Positions 26,585-37,794 of a stretch of DNA of 64,000 nt are shown here, piece by piece. The translations under genes and the position numbers were made by a program. This DNA comes from Mesobacterium pallidum (GTDB taxonomy: Bacteria; Pseudomonadota; Alphaproteobacteria; Rhodobacterales; Rhodobacteraceae): positions 538,990 through 602,989 of the forward strand of contig NZ_JAIMID010000001.1 of assembly GCF_019966535.1 (NCBI RefSeq), given 5' to 3'. The notes beneath the pieces are model-generated. The model had not been told where the DNA came from. It ran no database searches and saw only the letters and a list, made by a program, of their open reading frames with translations. Each line of letters opens with the position of its first letter. Position 1 is the first letter of the stretch.

Positions 26585-27574
26585 ATGTCGGCCGCCGAAA
26601 CCTCCCCCTCCGGCGCCCCCCATGTTCCGGTGCTGCTTGGGTCCATCCTGGCCACCTGCGCGCCCATCACCGGCACCTGGCTTGACGGCACCTTCGGGGC
26701 CGGGGGCTATGCGCGCGGCCTGCTCGAGGCCGGGGCCACCAAGGTCATCGGCGTCGACCGCGACCCGCTGGCGCACCAGATGGCCGCGCCCTGGGCCGGC
26801 GACTACGGCGACCGGCTGGAATTGGTCGAGGGCACGTTCTCCCGGTTGGACGACTACGGGTCCGACCTCGATGGCGTGGTGCTGGACCTGGGCGTGTCGT
26901 CCATGCAAATTGACCTGGCCGAGCGGGGCTTTTCCTTCATGAAGGACGGGCCGCTGGACATGCGGATGAGCCAGCAGGGCGAAAGCGCCGCCGATATCGT
27001 CAACACGGCGGACGAGGCCGAACTGGCCGATATCCTATACCATTACGGCGAAGAGCGTGCCTCGCGCCGCATCGCCCGTGCCATCGTGAAAGCCCGCCCG
27101 CTGACCACGACCAAGCAACTGGCCGACATCGTCGAATCCTGCCTGCCGCGCCCCAAGCCCGGCCAGTCGCACCCGGCGACGCGCAGCTTCCAGGCGCTGC
27201 GGATCGCGGTGAACAACGAATATGGCGAGCTCTGGCAGGGCCTCATGGCGGCCGAGCGCGCGCTGAAACCCGGCGGGCAGCTGGCCGTCGTGACCTTCCA
27301 CTCGGTCGAGGACCGGATGGTCAAGCGCTTCATGCAGGCGCGCGCCAACAAGGGCGGGCGGGCCAACCGCTACGCCCCCGAACTGGACGAGGATCCGGCC
27401 GTCTTCGAGCTGGTGACGCGCAAGGCCGTCGGCCCGGACGATGACGAGATCGCGATGAACCCGCGCGCCCGGTCGGCCCGGCTGCGGGTGGCGCGGCGCA
27501 CGAGCGCGCCGGCCGGCGCGGTCGAGCCGAAAGACCTGGGGATGCCGCAGATGACAGGGGGAAAACGCAAATGA
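26585..27574 (+). CDS. rsmH: 16S rRNA (cytosine1402-N4)-methyltransferase
   Basis: 329 aa RsmH/MraW. The SAM-binding start [25 protein letters not shown], then [26 protein letters not shown] and the C-terminal [16 protein letters not shown] are all characteristic. It methylates C1402 in the ribosomal P site. It lies 3 bp after mraZ and overlaps ftsL by 4 bp. Confidence 0.97.
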   Translation: MSAAETSPSGAPHVPVLLGSILATCAPITGTWLDGTFGAGGYARGLLEAGATKVIGVDRDPLAHQMAAPWAGDYGDRLELVEGTFSRLDDYGSDLDGVVLDLGVSSMQIDLAERGFSFMKDGPLDMRMSQQGESAADIVNTADEAELADILYHYGEERASRRIARAIVKARPLTTTKQLADIVESCLPRPKPGQSHPATRSFQALRIAVNNEYGELWQGLMAAERALKPGGQLAVVTFHSVEDRMVKRFMQARANKGGRANRYAPELDEDPAVFELVTRKAVGPDDDEIAMNPRARSARLRVARRTSAPAGAVEPKDLGMPQMTGGKRK

Positions 27575-27933
27575 AGTCGATGCTTTACGTGATGACGGCG
27601 CTTGCGGTGATGGCGCTGGCCTTCTGGGCCTACCGCGAGAATTACCAGACCCAGGCCGCACTGGACGAGGTGCGCGACCTGCGCCAGGAGATCGGCGCGA
27701 CCCGGGGCGAGCTGGGCGTGCTGCGGGCCGAATGGGCCTACCTCAACCGCCCCGACCGGCTGCGCGAGCTGGCGGGGCTGAACTTTCCTGACCTTGGCCT
27801 CTTGCCGCTGCGTCCCGACCAGTTCGGCCGCGTCGACCAGGTGGCCTTTCCCTCGCCGGTCGAAGAGCTGGGCCCGATCCTGGAACCCATCGACCTGACC
27901 TCGATGAACGCAGACGCAGAGGTGACCGAATGA
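27571..27933 (+). CDS. ftsL: Cell division protein FtsL
   Basis: 120 aa bitopic protein: one N-terminal transmembrane helix (about residues 3-20, [17 protein letters not shown]) followed by a periplasmic coiled coil ([28 protein letters not shown]). Sequence identity is low in this family; the call rests on size, topology and its fixed place between rsmH and ftsI, with 4-bp overlaps on both sides. FtsL forms the FtsBLQ divisome complex. Confidence 0.88.
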   Translation: MKSMLYVMTALAVMALAFWAYRENYQTQAALDEVRDLRQEIGATRGELGVLRAEWAYLNRPDRLRELAGLNFPDLGLLPLRPDQFGRVDQVAFPSPVEELGPILEPIDLTSMNADAEVTE

Positions 27934-29723
27934 TCCGCACGCCCCTGCGCCCGCTGGCGCGCATCCTCGATGCCCGAGCCAAGGGCGAGAACCCGGACGC
28001 GATCGAGCGCGAGAACATCCGCATCCGCCACGAGCAGATGCGCGACAAGCTGCGGATGCGGGCCGAAAGCCGCCTGCTGGTGCTGGCGCTGGCCTTTGTC
28101 GTGGCCTACGGCGCGGTCGGCGCGCGCATGGGCCTTCTGGCGGCGTCGGAACCGGCCGAGCCGGTCACCGTGGCGAGCGGCGCGTCGATCCTGGCGCAGC
28201 GGTCCGACATCGTGGATCGGCGCGGGCGGATCCTGGCCACCAACATGGACACCTATTCGCTTTACGCCCAGCCGCAGCACATGATCGAACCGCTGCGCGC
28301 CGCGAAGGAGCTGGCCCGCGTTTTCCCCGACCTCGACGAAGAGACCCTGGCCAAGCAGTTCACCGGCGGGCGGAAATTCGTCTGGATCAAGAAAAAGATC
28401 AGCCCCGAGCAATACCAGGCCGTGCATGACATCGGCTCGCCCGGGCTGCTGTTTGGTCCGCGCGAGATGCGGCTTTATCCCAACGGCGCGCTGGCCTCGC
28501 ACATCCTGGGCGGCGCCAGTTTCGGGCGCGAGGGCGTGCACGCGGCCGAGGTGATCGGCGTGGCGGGGGTCGAAAAGACCTTCGATGATTTCCTGCGCGA
28601 TCCGGCCAACAACGGCGCCCCGCTCGAGCTGTCGATCGACCTGACAGTCCAGGCCGCGGTCGAGCGGGTGCTTTACGGCGGGATGAAGCTGCTGAACGCC
28701 AAGGGCGCGGCGGCGGTGCTGATGGATGTGCATACGGGCGAGGTGCTGAGCCTCGCCTCGCTGCCTGACTTCGACCCCAACGACCGGCCCCGCCCGCCGG
28801 TGGCCGGGGATGGCCAGACGCAGGACGACAGCCCGCTCTTCAACCGCGCGGTGCAGGGGGTCTACGAGTTGGGCTCGACCTTCAAGATCTTTGCCGTCGC
28901 CCAGGCGATGGAGCTGGGTCTCGTGAACCCCGACACGATGATCGACACCCGCGGCCCGCTGACCTGGGGCAAGCACCGGATCCGGGATTTCCACAACTAC
29001 GGCAACGAGTTGAGCGCCACGACCGTGATCGTCAAAAGCTCGAACATCGGGACGGCGCGGATCGCGCAGATGATCGGCGTGGACCGGCAGAAGGACTTCC
29101 TCGAAAGCCTCGGACTGTTCCAGCCGACCCCGCTCGAGATGCTCGAGGCCAAGGGCGGCCAGCCCCTGCTGCCGCCGAACTGGTCCGAGCTGTCGACCAT
29201 GACCATCAGCTATGGTCACGGCATGTCGGCCACGCCGCTGCACCTGGCGACGGGCTATGCCGCCATTGCCAACGGCGGGCGGATGATCAAGCCGACGCTG
29301 CTGAAACAGGCCGCCCCGCAGGAGGGCACGCGCGTGATGCGCCCCGAGGTCGCGGCGCGCAGCCGCGCCATGCTGCGCAAGGTGGTGACCGAGGGCACGG
29401 CGAGCTTTGGCGAGGTGCCGGGCTATGCCGTTGCCGGCAAGACCGGGACCGCCGACAAGCCCAAGCCGCGCGGCGGCGGCTATTACAAGGACAAGGTGAT
29501 CGCAACTTTCGCCACCATGTTCCCGGCCTATGACCCGAAATACGTGCTGATCGTCACGCTCGACGAGCCGGTCGAAACCTCGGGGTCAGAGCCGCGCCGC
29601 ACCGCCGGCTGGACGGCCGTTCCGGTCGCCGCCGAGATGATCACCCGCATTGCGCCACTGCTGGGATTGCGGCCCGAGATTGAACCGGGCGAACTGGCTG
29701 GTATAACGCTGACAAGCAACTAG
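27930..29723 (+). CDS. ftsI: Peptidoglycan transpeptidase FtsI (PBP3)
   Basis: 597 aa class B penicillin-binding protein. One N-terminal transmembrane helix (about residues 48-68) precedes the pedestal domain, with RGRILATNMDTYSLY. Active-site motifs: STFK with nucleophile Ser316 (YELGSTFKIF), SSN (VKSSNIG) and KTGTADKP. It crosslinks septal peptidoglycan in the periplasm. It overlaps ftsL by 4 bp; an 85-bp gap without a clear terminator separates it from murE. Confidence 0.97.
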   Translation: MIRTPLRPLARILDARAKGENPDAIERENIRIRHEQMRDKLRMRAESRLLVLALAFVVAYGAVGARMGLLAASEPAEPVTVASGASILAQRSDIVDRRGRILATNMDTYSLYAQPQHMIEPLRAAKELARVFPDLDEETLAKQFTGGRKFVWIKKKISPEQYQAVHDIGSPGLLFGPREMRLYPNGALASHILGGASFGREGVHAAEVIGVAGVEKTFDDFLRDPANNGAPLELSIDLTVQAAVERVLYGGMKLLNAKGAAAVLMDVHTGEVLSLASLPDFDPNDRPRPPVAGDGQTQDDSPLFNRAVQGVYELGSTFKIFAVAQAMELGLVNPDTMIDTRGPLTWGKHRIRDFHNYGNELSATTVIVKSSNIGTARIAQMIGVDRQKDFLESLGLFQPTPLEMLEAKGGQPLLPPNWSELSTMTISYGHGMSATPLHLATGYAAIANGGRMIKPTLLKQAAPQEGTRVMRPEVAARSRAMLRKVVTEGTASFGEVPGYAVAGKTGTADKPKPRGGGYYKDKVIATFATMFPAYDPKYVLIVTLDEPVETSGSEPRRTAGWTAVPVAAEMITRIAPLLGLRPEIEPGELAGITLTSN

Positions 29724-29808
29724 GCCCGGACCCGTCGGCCTGCATGGCCCTGCGGGGCCTGCACCCGCGGGCCGAACGGGCCAGCCAGACCAGAGCGGGG
29801 ACCGGCGG

Positions 29809-31305
29809 ATGACCAGCGCAAGCGCAAAGACCAAGACCTTGTCCGAACTGGGCCTTACGGCGCGCGGTGGGCGCAACCCGCGCGTCTCGGGCCTGGCCGT
29901 GGACAGCCGAGAGGTACGGGACGGCACCCTTTTTGCCGCGCTGCCGGGCACCAAGGTGCATGGCGCGCGTTTTGCCGAAGGGGCCATCGCCGACGGGGCG
30001 GTGGCGATTCTCACCGATTCCGTGGGCGCCGCCATGGTGGCCGAACTGGACGGCGACGTTGCCGTGGTCGTGGCCGAGGACCCGCGCGCCGCGCTGGCGG
30101 GCGCCGCCGCGCTGTGGTTCGGCGCCCAGCCCGAGACCATGATCGCGGTCACCGGCACCAACGGCAAGACCTCCGTCGCGACCTTTGCCCGGCAGATCTG
30201 GACCCTGCTGGGCGAAGAGGCGATCAACCTCGGCACCACCGGGATCGAGGGCGCCTGGTCTGCCCCGCTGCATCACACCACGCCCGAGCCGATCACCCTG
30301 CACCGCGCCCTCTCCGAGGCCGCGGGCGCCGGCATCACCCATGCGGCGATGGAGGCATCCTCGCACGGGCTCGCCCAGCGGCGGCTTGACGGGGTGCACC
30401 TGGCGGCGGCGGGGTTCACGAATTTCACCCAGGACCACCTTGATTACCACGAAAGCTTCGAGGCCTATTTCGACGCCAAGGCGGGCCTGTTCGACCGGGT
30501 GCTGCCCGAAGACGGCGTGGCCGTCATCAACATCGACGACCCCAAGGGCGAAGACATGGCAAGCATCGCCACCCTGCGCGGGCAGGAGGTGATCCGTGTC
30601 GGCCATGGCCCCAATGCAGACCTGCGCATCGGCACCCAGCGGTTTGACGCGACGGGGCAAGAGCTGCGGTTCGACTGGCAGGGCGCCAGCCACCAGGTGC
30701 GGCTGAACCTCATCGGCGGCTTCCAGGCGGAAAACGTGCTGCTGGCCGCCGGGCTGGTCATCGGCGCCGGGGACGACCCGGACCGCGTCTTCGAGGTGCT
30801 GCCCAGCCTCGTCACCGTGCGCGGCCGGATGCAGCATGCCGCGACGCGCCAGAACGGCGCGGCGGTCTTTGTCGATTACGCCCATACGCCCGACGCGGTG
30901 GCCACGGCCCTGCGCGCGCTGCGCCCGCACGTGATGGGCCGGCTGGTGGCGATCATCGGCGCCGGGGGCGATCGCGACACCACCAAGCGCCCGCTGATGG
31001 GCGAGGCGGCAAGCTACCACGCCGACATGGTCATCGTCACCGACGACAACCCCCGCAGCGAGGACCCGGCCGCGATCCGCGCCGCCGTGCTGGCGGGCAC
31101 CTCGGGGGGCGAGCAGGTGATCGAGGTCGCCGACCGGGCCGAGGCGATCCTGCGCGGCGTCGACGCGCTTGGCCCCGGCGACGCGCTGCTGATCGCGGGC
31201 AAGGGGCACGAATCGGGCCAGGTGGTGGGCGACACAGTCTACCCGTTCGACGACGTGGAACAGGCCAGCGTGGCCGTCTCCGCGCTGGACGGGGGCCTCG
31301 CATGA
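29809..31305 (+). CDS. murE: UDP-MurNAc-tripeptide synthetase (meso-diaminopimelate adding)
   Basis: 498 aa Mur ligase. ATP-binding GTNGKTSVATF near residue 113, HTTPEP, the central EASSHGL and the DDNPRSEDP motif; DNPR indicates meso-diaminopimelate rather than lysine as substrate. It adds the third residue of the peptidoglycan stem peptide in the cytosol. It overlaps murF by 4 bp. Confidence 0.97.
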   Translation: MTSASAKTKTLSELGLTARGGRNPRVSGLAVDSREVRDGTLFAALPGTKVHGARFAEGAIADGAVAILTDSVGAAMVAELDGDVAVVVAEDPRAALAGAAALWFGAQPETMIAVTGTNGKTSVATFARQIWTLLGEEAINLGTTGIEGAWSAPLHHTTPEPITLHRALSEAAGAGITHAAMEASSHGLAQRRLDGVHLAAAGFTNFTQDHLDYHESFEAYFDAKAGLFDRVLPEDGVAVINIDDPKGEDMASIATLRGQEVIRVGHGPNADLRIGTQRFDATGQELRFDWQGASHQVRLNLIGGFQAENVLLAAGLVIGAGDDPDRVFEVLPSLVTVRGRMQHAATRQNGAAVFVDYAHTPDAVATALRALRPHVMGRLVAIIGAGGDRDTTKRPLMGEAASYHADMVIVTDDNPRSEDPAAIRAAVLAGTSGGEQVIEVADRAEAILRGVDALGPGDALLIAGKGHESGQVVGDTVYPFDDVEQASVAVSALDGGLA

Positions 31306-32747
31306 GCCTTTGGGCGGCGGCCGATGCCGCGTCGGCGACGGGCGGGCGCGCGACCACAGACTGGGCCTGCGATGGCCTGTCGATCGACACCCGCACGATC
31401 CAGAAGGGCGATCTTTTCGTCGCCCTGACCGCCGCCCGCGACGGGCACGATTTCGTCGCCCAGGCGCTGGATAAGGGCGCGGGCGCCGCGCTGGTCTCGC
31501 GAATCCCCGAGGGGCTGGACACGACCGCGCCGCTGCTGATCGTGCCCGACGTACAGGCCGCGCTCGAGGACCTTGGGCGCGCGGGCCGGGCCCGGATGAC
31601 CGGCAAGGTGATCGCCGTCACCGGATCGGTCGGCAAGACCTCGACCAAGGAAATGCTGCGCGCGGCACTTTCGGGCCAGGGCAAGACCCATGCCAGCGTC
31701 GCCAGCTACAACAACCACTGGGGCGTGCCGCTGACGCTGGCCCGGATGCCCGCCGACAGCCGCTTTGCCGTCATCGAGATCGGCATGAACCACCCGGGAG
31801 AAATCGCACCGCTGGCGCAGATGGCCCGGCCGCACGTGGCCATCGTGACCAACGTGGGCGCCGCGCATATGGAGGCCTTCGGCTCGCTCGCCGGGATCGC
31901 CGCCGAGAAGGCCGCGATCTGCGACGGGCTCGAACCGGGCGGGGTGGCGGTGCTGAACGGCGACCTCGAGGTCTCGCCCATCCTTTTCGACGCCGCCCGG
32001 GCGCGCGGCGCGAAGATCGTCAGCTTTGGCGAGCGGCCGGGCAATCACCACCGGCTGGTCTCGGTCCGGCTGGTGGACCAGACCACGGTGGCCGAGGCGC
32101 GCGCCTGGCGCACGCCGGTCCTCTACAAGGTGCAGGCCGCGGGGCGGCACTTTGCCGTCAACGCGCTGGCGGTGGTGGCCATGGCGCAGGTGCTGCACCT
32201 TGACCGCGCGCTGCTGCTGGCCGATCTCGGCCAATGGGTGCCGGTCGCGGGCCGCGGCGCGCGCGAAAAGATCCAGATGGACCCGGTCGAGACCTCGCAA
32301 TGCCTCGAGCTGATCGACGACAGCTACAACGCCAACCCGGTCTCCATGGCCGCCTCTCTCGAGGTGCTGGCGGCGGCCGAGGTGACCAACGACATCGGCC
32401 GCGTGGGGCAGGGGCGGCGCATCGCCTACCTCGGCGACATGAAGGAATTGGGCTCGGACGCGGTCGCCCTGCACGCGCGCCTCGCCGCGCTCGAGGCGAC
32501 CCGGAAGATCGACCGCATCCACGCGGTCGGCCCGCTGATGAAGGCGCTTCACGACGCGCTGCCGCGGGAAAAGCGCGGGCGCTGGTGCGAAACCGCGCGC
32601 GAAATGGCTGCCGGGTTGCGCAGCGATCTCGACGCGGGCGACGTGGTGCTGGTCAAGGGATCGCTGTCCACGGGTCTGGCGGCCGTGGTTGACGCGATCC
32701 GAAAATTGGGCCAAGGCCCGCGCCAGACCGGACCAGGGGACGATTGA
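31302..32747 (+). CDS. murF: UDP-MurNAc-pentapeptide synthetase
   Basis: 481 aa Mur ligase with [13 protein letters not shown] (P-loop near residue 107), [23 protein letters not shown] and [11 protein letters not shown], all MurF-characteristic. It attaches D-Ala-D-Ala to the tripeptide precursor. It overlaps murE by 4 bp and is followed 1 bp later by mraY. Confidence 0.97.
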   Translation: MSLWAAADAASATGGRATTDWACDGLSIDTRTIQKGDLFVALTAARDGHDFVAQALDKGAGAALVSRIPEGLDTTAPLLIVPDVQAALEDLGRAGRARMTGKVIAVTGSVGKTSTKEMLRAALSGQGKTHASVASYNNHWGVPLTLARMPADSRFAVIEIGMNHPGEIAPLAQMARPHVAIVTNVGAAHMEAFGSLAGIAAEKAAICDGLEPGGVAVLNGDLEVSPILFDAARARGAKIVSFGERPGNHHRLVSVRLVDQTTVAEARAWRTPVLYKVQAAGRHFAVNALAVVAMAQVLHLDRALLLADLGQWVPVAGRGAREKIQMDPVETSQCLELIDDSYNANPVSMAASLEVLAAAEVTNDIGRVGQGRRIAYLGDMKELGSDAVALHARLAALEATRKIDRIHAVGPLMKALHDALPREKRGRWCETAREMAAGLRSDLDAGDVVLVKGSLSTGLAAVVDAIRKLGQGPRQTGPGDD

Positions 32748-32748
32748 C

Positions 32749-33831
32749 ATGTTGTATTGGCTGACCGCGCTCAGCGATGGCGGGGACTTCTTCAACCTCT
32801 TCCGCTACATCACCTTCCGCGCGGGCGGGGCCTTCATGACGGCGCTGATCTTCGGCTTCCTGTTCGGGCCGCCGCTGATCAACGTGCTGCGCCGCAAGCA
32901 GGGCAAGGGCCAGCCGATCCGCACCGACGGCCCCGAGACCCACTTTGCCAAGGCCGGCACGCCCACCATGGGCGGGCTGCTGATCGTGGGGGCGCTGACG
33001 ACATCGACGCTGCTCTGGGCGCGGCTCGACAACGGCTTTGTCTGGATGGTGCTGCTGGTCACGCTGGCCTTCGCGCTGATCGGGTTCCTGGACGATTACG
33101 CCAAGGTGTCCAAGCAGACCGTGGCTGGCCTCTCGTCGAGACTGCGCCTCGCCATCGGCTTTGCCATCGCGGCGGGGGCGGCGCTCTGGGCGACCTGGCT
33201 GCACCCGGCCGAGCTGCAATGGGGAATCGCCTTCCCGGTGTTCAAGGAATACCTGCTGAACGCCAGCTTCCTCTTCGTGCCCTTCGCGATGATCGTGATC
33301 GTCGGCGCGGCCAATGCGGTGAACCTGACCGACGGGCTGGACGGGCTGGCCATCATGCCGGTGATGATCGCCGCCGGCACGCTGGGCGTGATCGCCTATG
33401 CCGTGGGCCGGGTCGACTTCACCGACTACCTCGACGTCCACTACGTGCCGGGCACGGGCGAGATCCTGATCTTCACCGCCGGCCTCATCGGCGGCGGCCT
33501 GGGGTTCCTGTGGTACAACGCCCCGCCCGCGGCGGTCTTCATGGGCGACACCGGCTCGCTGGCCCTCGGCGGCGGCCTTGGCGCCATCGCGGTGGCCACC
33601 AAGCACGAGATCGTGCTGGGCATCGTCGGCGGCCTCTTCGTGGTCGAGGCGCTGTCGGTCATCATCCAGGTGCTCTACTTCAAGCGCACGGGCAAGCGGG
33701 TCTTCCTGATGGCCCCGATCCACCACCATTTCGAGAAACGCGGCTGGGCCGAGCCGCAGATCGTGATCCGCTTCTGGATCGTGTCGCTGATCCTCGCCAT
33801 GATCGGCCTCGCCACCCTCAAGGTCCGCTGA
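32749..33831 (+). CDS. mraY: Phospho-MurNAc-pentapeptide translocase
   Basis: 360 aa with about ten transmembrane helices. Motifs: [25 protein letters not shown] (in part [10 protein letters not shown]), [19 protein letters not shown] and the C-terminal HHHFEKRGW. It makes lipid I from undecaprenyl phosphate and UDP-MurNAc-pentapeptide. ATG 32749 (MLYWLTALS) immediately follows murF. The cluster is then interrupted by 244 bp containing a gene-end repeat before murD. Confidence 0.97.
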   Translation: MLYWLTALSDGGDFFNLFRYITFRAGGAFMTALIFGFLFGPPLINVLRRKQGKGQPIRTDGPETHFAKAGTPTMGGLLIVGALTTSTLLWARLDNGFVWMVLLVTLAFALIGFLDDYAKVSKQTVAGLSSRLRLAIGFAIAAGAALWATWLHPAELQWGIAFPVFKEYLLNASFLFVPFAMIVIVGAANAVNLTDGLDGLAIMPVMIAAGTLGVIAYAVGRVDFTDYLDVHYVPGTGEILIFTAGLIGGGLGFLWYNAPPAAVFMGDTGSLALGGGLGAIAVATKHEIVLGIVGGLFVVEALSVIIQVLYFKRTGKRVFLMAPIHHHFEKRGWAEPQIVIRFWIVSLILAMIGLATLKVR

Positions 33832-33989
33832 TCCGGACCGATCCAGCGGCGCGCGCGTGCCGCGCGCCCATCGTGACCTCGAACCCGCGCTAGCGCGCGG
33901 CCCCGAGGCGCCTCCCGGCCCAACCGTCCCCCTTCCCAAGTCCACCGTTCTCGTCTAGCGCTGGGGGCATGAACACGGACCCCCCCGGT

Positions 33990-34040
33990 CCTTCATTGTT
34001 TCAAAAATACCTCGGGGGTGCGGGGGCTGGCCCCCGCTGC
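33990..34040 (-). repeat. Gene-end repeat, type A, copy 5, inside the dcw cluster
   Basis: Minus-strand CCCCCGAGGTATTTTTGAAACAATGAAG (33990-34019), preceded on that strand by a GGGGGCCAGCCCCCG hairpin. It lies between mraY and murD, both on the plus strand, so its orientation is against the surrounding transcription. The rest of 33832-34075 shows GCGCGC-rich sequence without a gene. Confidence 0.78.
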
Positions 34041-34075
34041 GACCCACAAGCCAGGCACGCAACGAAGGGGCAGAC

Positions 34076-35482
34076 ATGATTCCGGTTCAAGGTTACGCAG
34101 GCGCGACGATCGCCGTCCTGGGACTCGGCCGCTCGGGCCTCGCCACGGCGCGGGCCCTGCGCGAGGGCGGGGCGGCGCCGCTCTGCTGGGACGACAACCC
34201 GGCCGCCCGCGACAAGGCCGAGGCCGAGGGCTTCGAGACCCGCGACCTCTCCCGCCCCGGCGCGCTGGAGGATGTCACGGCCCTCATCACCTCGCCCGGT
34301 ATCCCGCATCTCTACCCCGCGCCGAACCCGCATATCGCGGCGGCCTGGGCGGCTGGCGTGCCGGTGGACAACGACATCGGGCTCTTCTTCCGCTCCTTCG
34401 CGACCGAGGACTGGGACAGCTTCGACACCATGCCCCGCGTGATCGCCGTCACTGGATCGAATGGCAAGTCCACCACATCGGCGCTGATCCACCACGTTCT
34501 GCAAAGCGCGGGCCGGCCGACCCAACTGGCGGGCAACATCGGGCGCGGCGTGCTCGACATCGACCCGGCCCGTGACGGCGAGGTGGTGGTGCTCGAGCTC
34601 AGCTCCTACCAGACCGAGCTCGCCCGCGCGCTGACCCCGGACGTGGCCGTGCTGACCAACCTCACGCCTGACCACCTGGACCGCCACGCCGGCAAGGGCG
34701 GCTATTTCGCGGCCAAGCGGCGGCTCTTTGCCGAAGGGGGCCCGGACCGCTGCGTGATCGGCGTGGACGAGGACGAGGGGCGGTTCCTCGCCAACCAGCT
34801 GATGGAAGGGCCCGGCGACGACCGGGTGATCCGCATCAGTTCGGGGCAGAAGTTCGCCGGGCCGGGCTGGACGGTGTCCGCCCGCAAGGGATTCCTGTCC
34901 GAGGGACGCAAGGGCAAGCAGGTGGCCTCGATCGACCTGCGCGCCATCAAGGGCCTGCCGGGCGCGCACAACCACCAGAACGCCTGCGCCGCCTATGCCG
35001 CGCTGCGCGCCGTGGGCCTTGCGCCGCGGCAGATCGAGGCGGGGTTCGCCAGCTTTGCCGGCCTGCCGCATCGCAGCCAGATCGTGGCCGAGGCGGGCGG
35101 GGTCACCTACGTGAACGATTCCAAGGCCACCAACGTCGACAGCGCACGCATGGCCCTGCGCGCCTTCAAGCGCATCCGCTGGATCTGTGGCGGGCTGGAA
35201 AAGGAAGGCGGGCTGGGTGGCCTGACCGACTCGCTGGGCGAGGTCGCCAAGGCCTATGTCATCGGCCGCGAGGCCGCGCATTTTGCCTTGCAATTGCCGG
35301 GGATCGAGGCCGAGATCTGCACCACCATGGCCCGCGCAGTCGACCTGGCCGTGGCCGAGGCCGAACCTGGCGACACGGTGCTGCTGGCCCCGGCGGCGGC
35401 GAGCTTCGACCAGTACGACAGTTTCGAGAAACGCGGCGAGGATTTCGTCGCCACCCTGCGCGCGCGGCTGGGAACGGGGTAA
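34076..35482 (+). CDS. murD: UDP-MurNAc-L-alanine:D-glutamate ligase
   Basis: 468 aa Mur ligase. N-terminal Rossmann segment [20 protein letters not shown]-loop [14 protein letters not shown] near residue 124, [17 protein letters not shown] and [11 protein letters not shown] are MurD signatures. It adds D-Glu to UDP-MurNAc-L-Ala. ATG 34076 has GAAGGGG upstream. It is the last gene of the cluster present here; ftsW, which normally follows in relatives, is absent. Confidence 0.97.
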   Translation: MIPVQGYAGATIAVLGLGRSGLATARALREGGAAPLCWDDNPAARDKAEAEGFETRDLSRPGALEDVTALITSPGIPHLYPAPNPHIAAAWAAGVPVDNDIGLFFRSFATEDWDSFDTMPRVIAVTGSNGKSTTSALIHHVLQSAGRPTQLAGNIGRGVLDIDPARDGEVVVLELSSYQTELARALTPDVAVLTNLTPDHLDRHAGKGGYFAAKRRLFAEGGPDRCVIGVDEDEGRFLANQLMEGPGDDRVIRISSGQKFAGPGWTVSARKGFLSEGRKGKQVASIDLRAIKGLPGAHNHQNACAAYAALRAVGLAPRQIEAGFASFAGLPHRSQIVAEAGGVTYVNDSKATNVDSARMALRAFKRIRWICGGLEKEGGLGGLTDSLGEVAKAYVIGREAAHFALQLPGIEAEICTTMARAVDLAVAEAEPGDTVLLAPAAASFDQYDSFEKRGEDFVATLRARLGTG

Positions 35483-35483
35483 G

Positions 35484-35545
35484 GGGGGCCAGCCCCCCGT
35501 CGCCTGCGGCGACTCCCCCCGGAGTTTAATTGGCAAGATGAAGGG
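35484..35545 (+). repeat. Composite gene-end module, type B, after murD
   Basis: Hairpins GGGGGGCCAGCCCCCC and GTCGCCTGCGGCGAC are followed by CCCCCGGAGTTTAATTGGCAAGATGAAG. It is downstream of murD and oriented with it, between convergent genes. Confidence 0.78.
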
Positions 35546-35555
35546 GATCGTGCGT

Positions 35556-36353
35556 TCAGTGGCCGGTCGTGGTCAGCAATCTTTCGACCAGCGCCTGGTA
35601 GCCGGCGCCGAAGAGGCGCAGGTGAACCAGGGCAGGCCAGAGCTGGTAGACCGGGCGGCGCGCCTGCCAGCCGGCTGGCAGGGGGCCGTAGGCGGCATGG
35701 AAATCGGCGGACGGGCTGCCGAAGAGGTGGAGCATGCCGAGGTCGACCTCGGCATCGCCGTGGTAGCAGGCCGGGTCGATCAGGTAGGGGCCGGCGTCGG
35801 TGAAAAGCAGGTTGCCGGACCAGAGGTCACCGTGCAGCAAGGCCGGCGCGGGGCGGCGCGGCAGCAGGTTCGGCAGGGCGCGGGCCAGCGCCTCGATCCG
35901 CGGACGCAGGGAGGCGGGCAGGTGGGGCAGGGACGGCAGGAGCCGCCGTTCGGCCCAGAAGCCGGGCCAGTCGATGGTGGCGCCGTTGGGACTCTCGACG
36001 CTGCCAAAGGCGTAGTCCTCGGGCCAGCCATAGCCGGTGCCCTCGAGCGCGTGAAGGTGTTTCAGCGCCGTACTGACCTTGGCCCAGCCGTCGCGCGCGG
36101 GGCGGGTTTCGGGCAGCGCTTCGATCAGCAGGAGCGTGCCGGACTGGCCCAGGACCTGTGGCACCGGCGCGCCTCTGACTGCCATGGCTTCAAGCATCCG
36201 GCCTTCGCGGTCCACCAACGGGCCGGTCTTGACGACCATTTGGGATCCATCGTCGAGCGTGCAAAGCGTCACCTCGGACAGGTCGCCGCCATGCAGCGGG
36301 CGCTGGCCGGTGATCCGCCGGCCCAGCAGGGCTTCGGCGCCTAGCCGGTCCAC
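35556..36353 (-). CDS. Fructosamine kinase family protein
   Basis: 265 aa. Kinase-like fold of the fructosamine-3-kinase/aminoglycoside phosphotransferase group: LLHGDLWSGNLLF (catalytic loop with HGD), then LIDPACYHGDAEVDLGML (metal-binding Asp), both diagnostic for this family. It phosphorylates sugar-amine adducts (glycated proteins or amines) by family inference. I chose GTG 36353, overlapping the YgfZ stop by 13 bp; the frame stays open upstream inside YgfZ. Confidence 0.88.
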   Translation of the reverse strand: MDRLGAEALLGRRITGQRPLHGGDLSEVTLCTLDDGSQMVVKTGPLVDREGRMLEAMAVRGAPVPQVLGQSGTLLLIEALPETRPARDGWAKVSTALKHLHALEGTGYGWPEDYAFGSVESPNGATIDWPGFWAERRLLPSLPHLPASLRPRIEALARALPNLLPRRPAPALLHGDLWSGNLLFTDAGPYLIDPACYHGDAEVDLGMLHLFGSPSADFHAAYGPLPAGWQARRPVYQLWPALVHLRLFGAGYQALVERLLTTTGH

Positions 36354-37069
36354 GACACCCTTGCCTCGCCCGCCGTCATGCCCGCGCCGGTGCGGTCGAA
36401 GCGCAGGTAGGCGATGGCGCGGCCGCCGGCCTGGGTGTGCAGCGTGCCGACCGGTTTGCCATCGCGGGTGATCTCGGTGCCGACGGGCGCGGAGCCCTCC
36501 ACCTCGACCGTCACGAAGCCCTTCCGCAGTTCGGTCTTGTGGTGCATCCGGGCGGTGACCTCCTGCCCGACATAGCAGCCCTTGCGGAAATCCACCCCGT
36601 GCAGCCGGTCGAACCCTGCCTCGAGGATGAAGGTGTCGGGGCCCAGCTCGCTGCCCCATTCGGGCACGCAGGCGGCCACGCGGAGCGCGTCGAAATCGAC
36701 GCCCTCGGTGCCTTCCTCGTCGCCGTAAAGCCGCCAGCCCAGCGTGGCGTGGCGCGGGTCGGCCACGGCGCCCTCGGGGGCCGGGCCGGTGCCGCGCGAC
36801 ACCTTCAGCCCGCTCTCCTCGACCGAGACGGCGCGGCGGAGCTTGTACATCGTCAGCCGCATGGCCACGCTGTCGGCCACGTCCTCGGGCAGGTCCATCA
36901 GCACGGCCCCGTCCCGGCGGATCAGGAAGAAGTCGGCGATCAGCTTTCCCTGCGGCGTCAGCAGGGCCGCATAGACCGCGCCCCGGTCCAGCCCGGCGAC
37001 ATCATTGGTCACCAGGTCCTGCAGGAAGTCTTCCGTGTCGGGCCCGGTCAGGGCGAGAACGCGGCGCAT
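36341..37069 (-). CDS. ygfZ: Folate-binding Fe-S maturation protein YgfZ
   Basis: 242 aa GcvT-like protein with the YgfZ signature KGCYVGQEVTARMHH near residues 166-180 (conserved Cys of K-G-C-Y-x-G-Q-E). YgfZ binds tetrahydrofolate and helps maintain certain Fe-S enzymes. Its stop lies within the start of the fructosamine kinase gene. It is divergent from the glycosyltransferase gene, 57 bp away. Confidence 0.94.
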   Translation of the reverse strand: MRRVLALTGPDTEDFLQDLVTNDVAGLDRGAVYAALLTPQGKLIADFFLIRRDGAVLMDLPEDVADSVAMRLTMYKLRRAVSVEESGLKVSRGTGPAPEGAVADPRHATLGWRLYGDEEGTEGVDFDALRVAACVPEWGSELGPDTFILEAGFDRLHGVDFRKGCYVGQEVTARMHHKTELRKGFVTVEVEGSAPVGTEITRDGKPVGTLHTQAGGRAIAYLRFDRTGAGMTAGEARVSWTG

Positions 37070-37126
37070 GGGGTTCCTCCAAGAGTTTCAGTCGGATATA
37101 GAGCCGCGGGGACGAAGGGGAAAGAG

Positions 37127-37794
37127 ATGCGCGCACCGATTTCGGTGATCATTCCGACATTCAATGCCGCGGATGCGTTGCCGCTGTGTTTGGCGGCGCT
37201 GGGCGAAGGCTTGCAGGCCGGGCTGATCCGCGAGTTGATCGTCACGGACGGCGGCTCGACCGACCAGACCATGCGGCTGGCCACGGCAGCGGGCGCGACG
37301 GTTGCCAGCGGCCCCAAGGGGCGCGGCGGCCAGCTGCGGCGCGGCTGCGCGGCGGCGGGCGGGGCCTGGCTGCTGGTGCTGCATGCCGACACCGTGCTGG
37401 CCGAGGGCTGGGCCGAGGCCGCGCTGCGCCATATCGAGCGGCCGGGCGCCGGGGCGGCCTGTTTCCGGCTGCGCTTTGACGGCGGCGGGCTGCCGGCGCG
37501 CCTTGTCGCGGGCTGGGCCAACCTGCGCAGCCGCGCCTTCGCGCTGCCCTATGGCGACCAGGGCCTGCTGCTGCCCCGCGCCGCCTATGACGCGGCGGGC
37601 GGCTACCCCGACCAGCCGCTGATGGAAGACGTGGCGCTGGTGCGCGCCCTGGGCGTCGTCGAGATGTTGGCGGCCGAGGCCGTCACCTCGGCCCGCCGCT
37701 ACCGGCAGGGGGGCTGGCTGCGGCGCGGGACGCGGAACCTCTGGACACTTGCGCGTTATGCGATGGGCGTTCCGCCCGAGCGGCTGGCGCGCGA

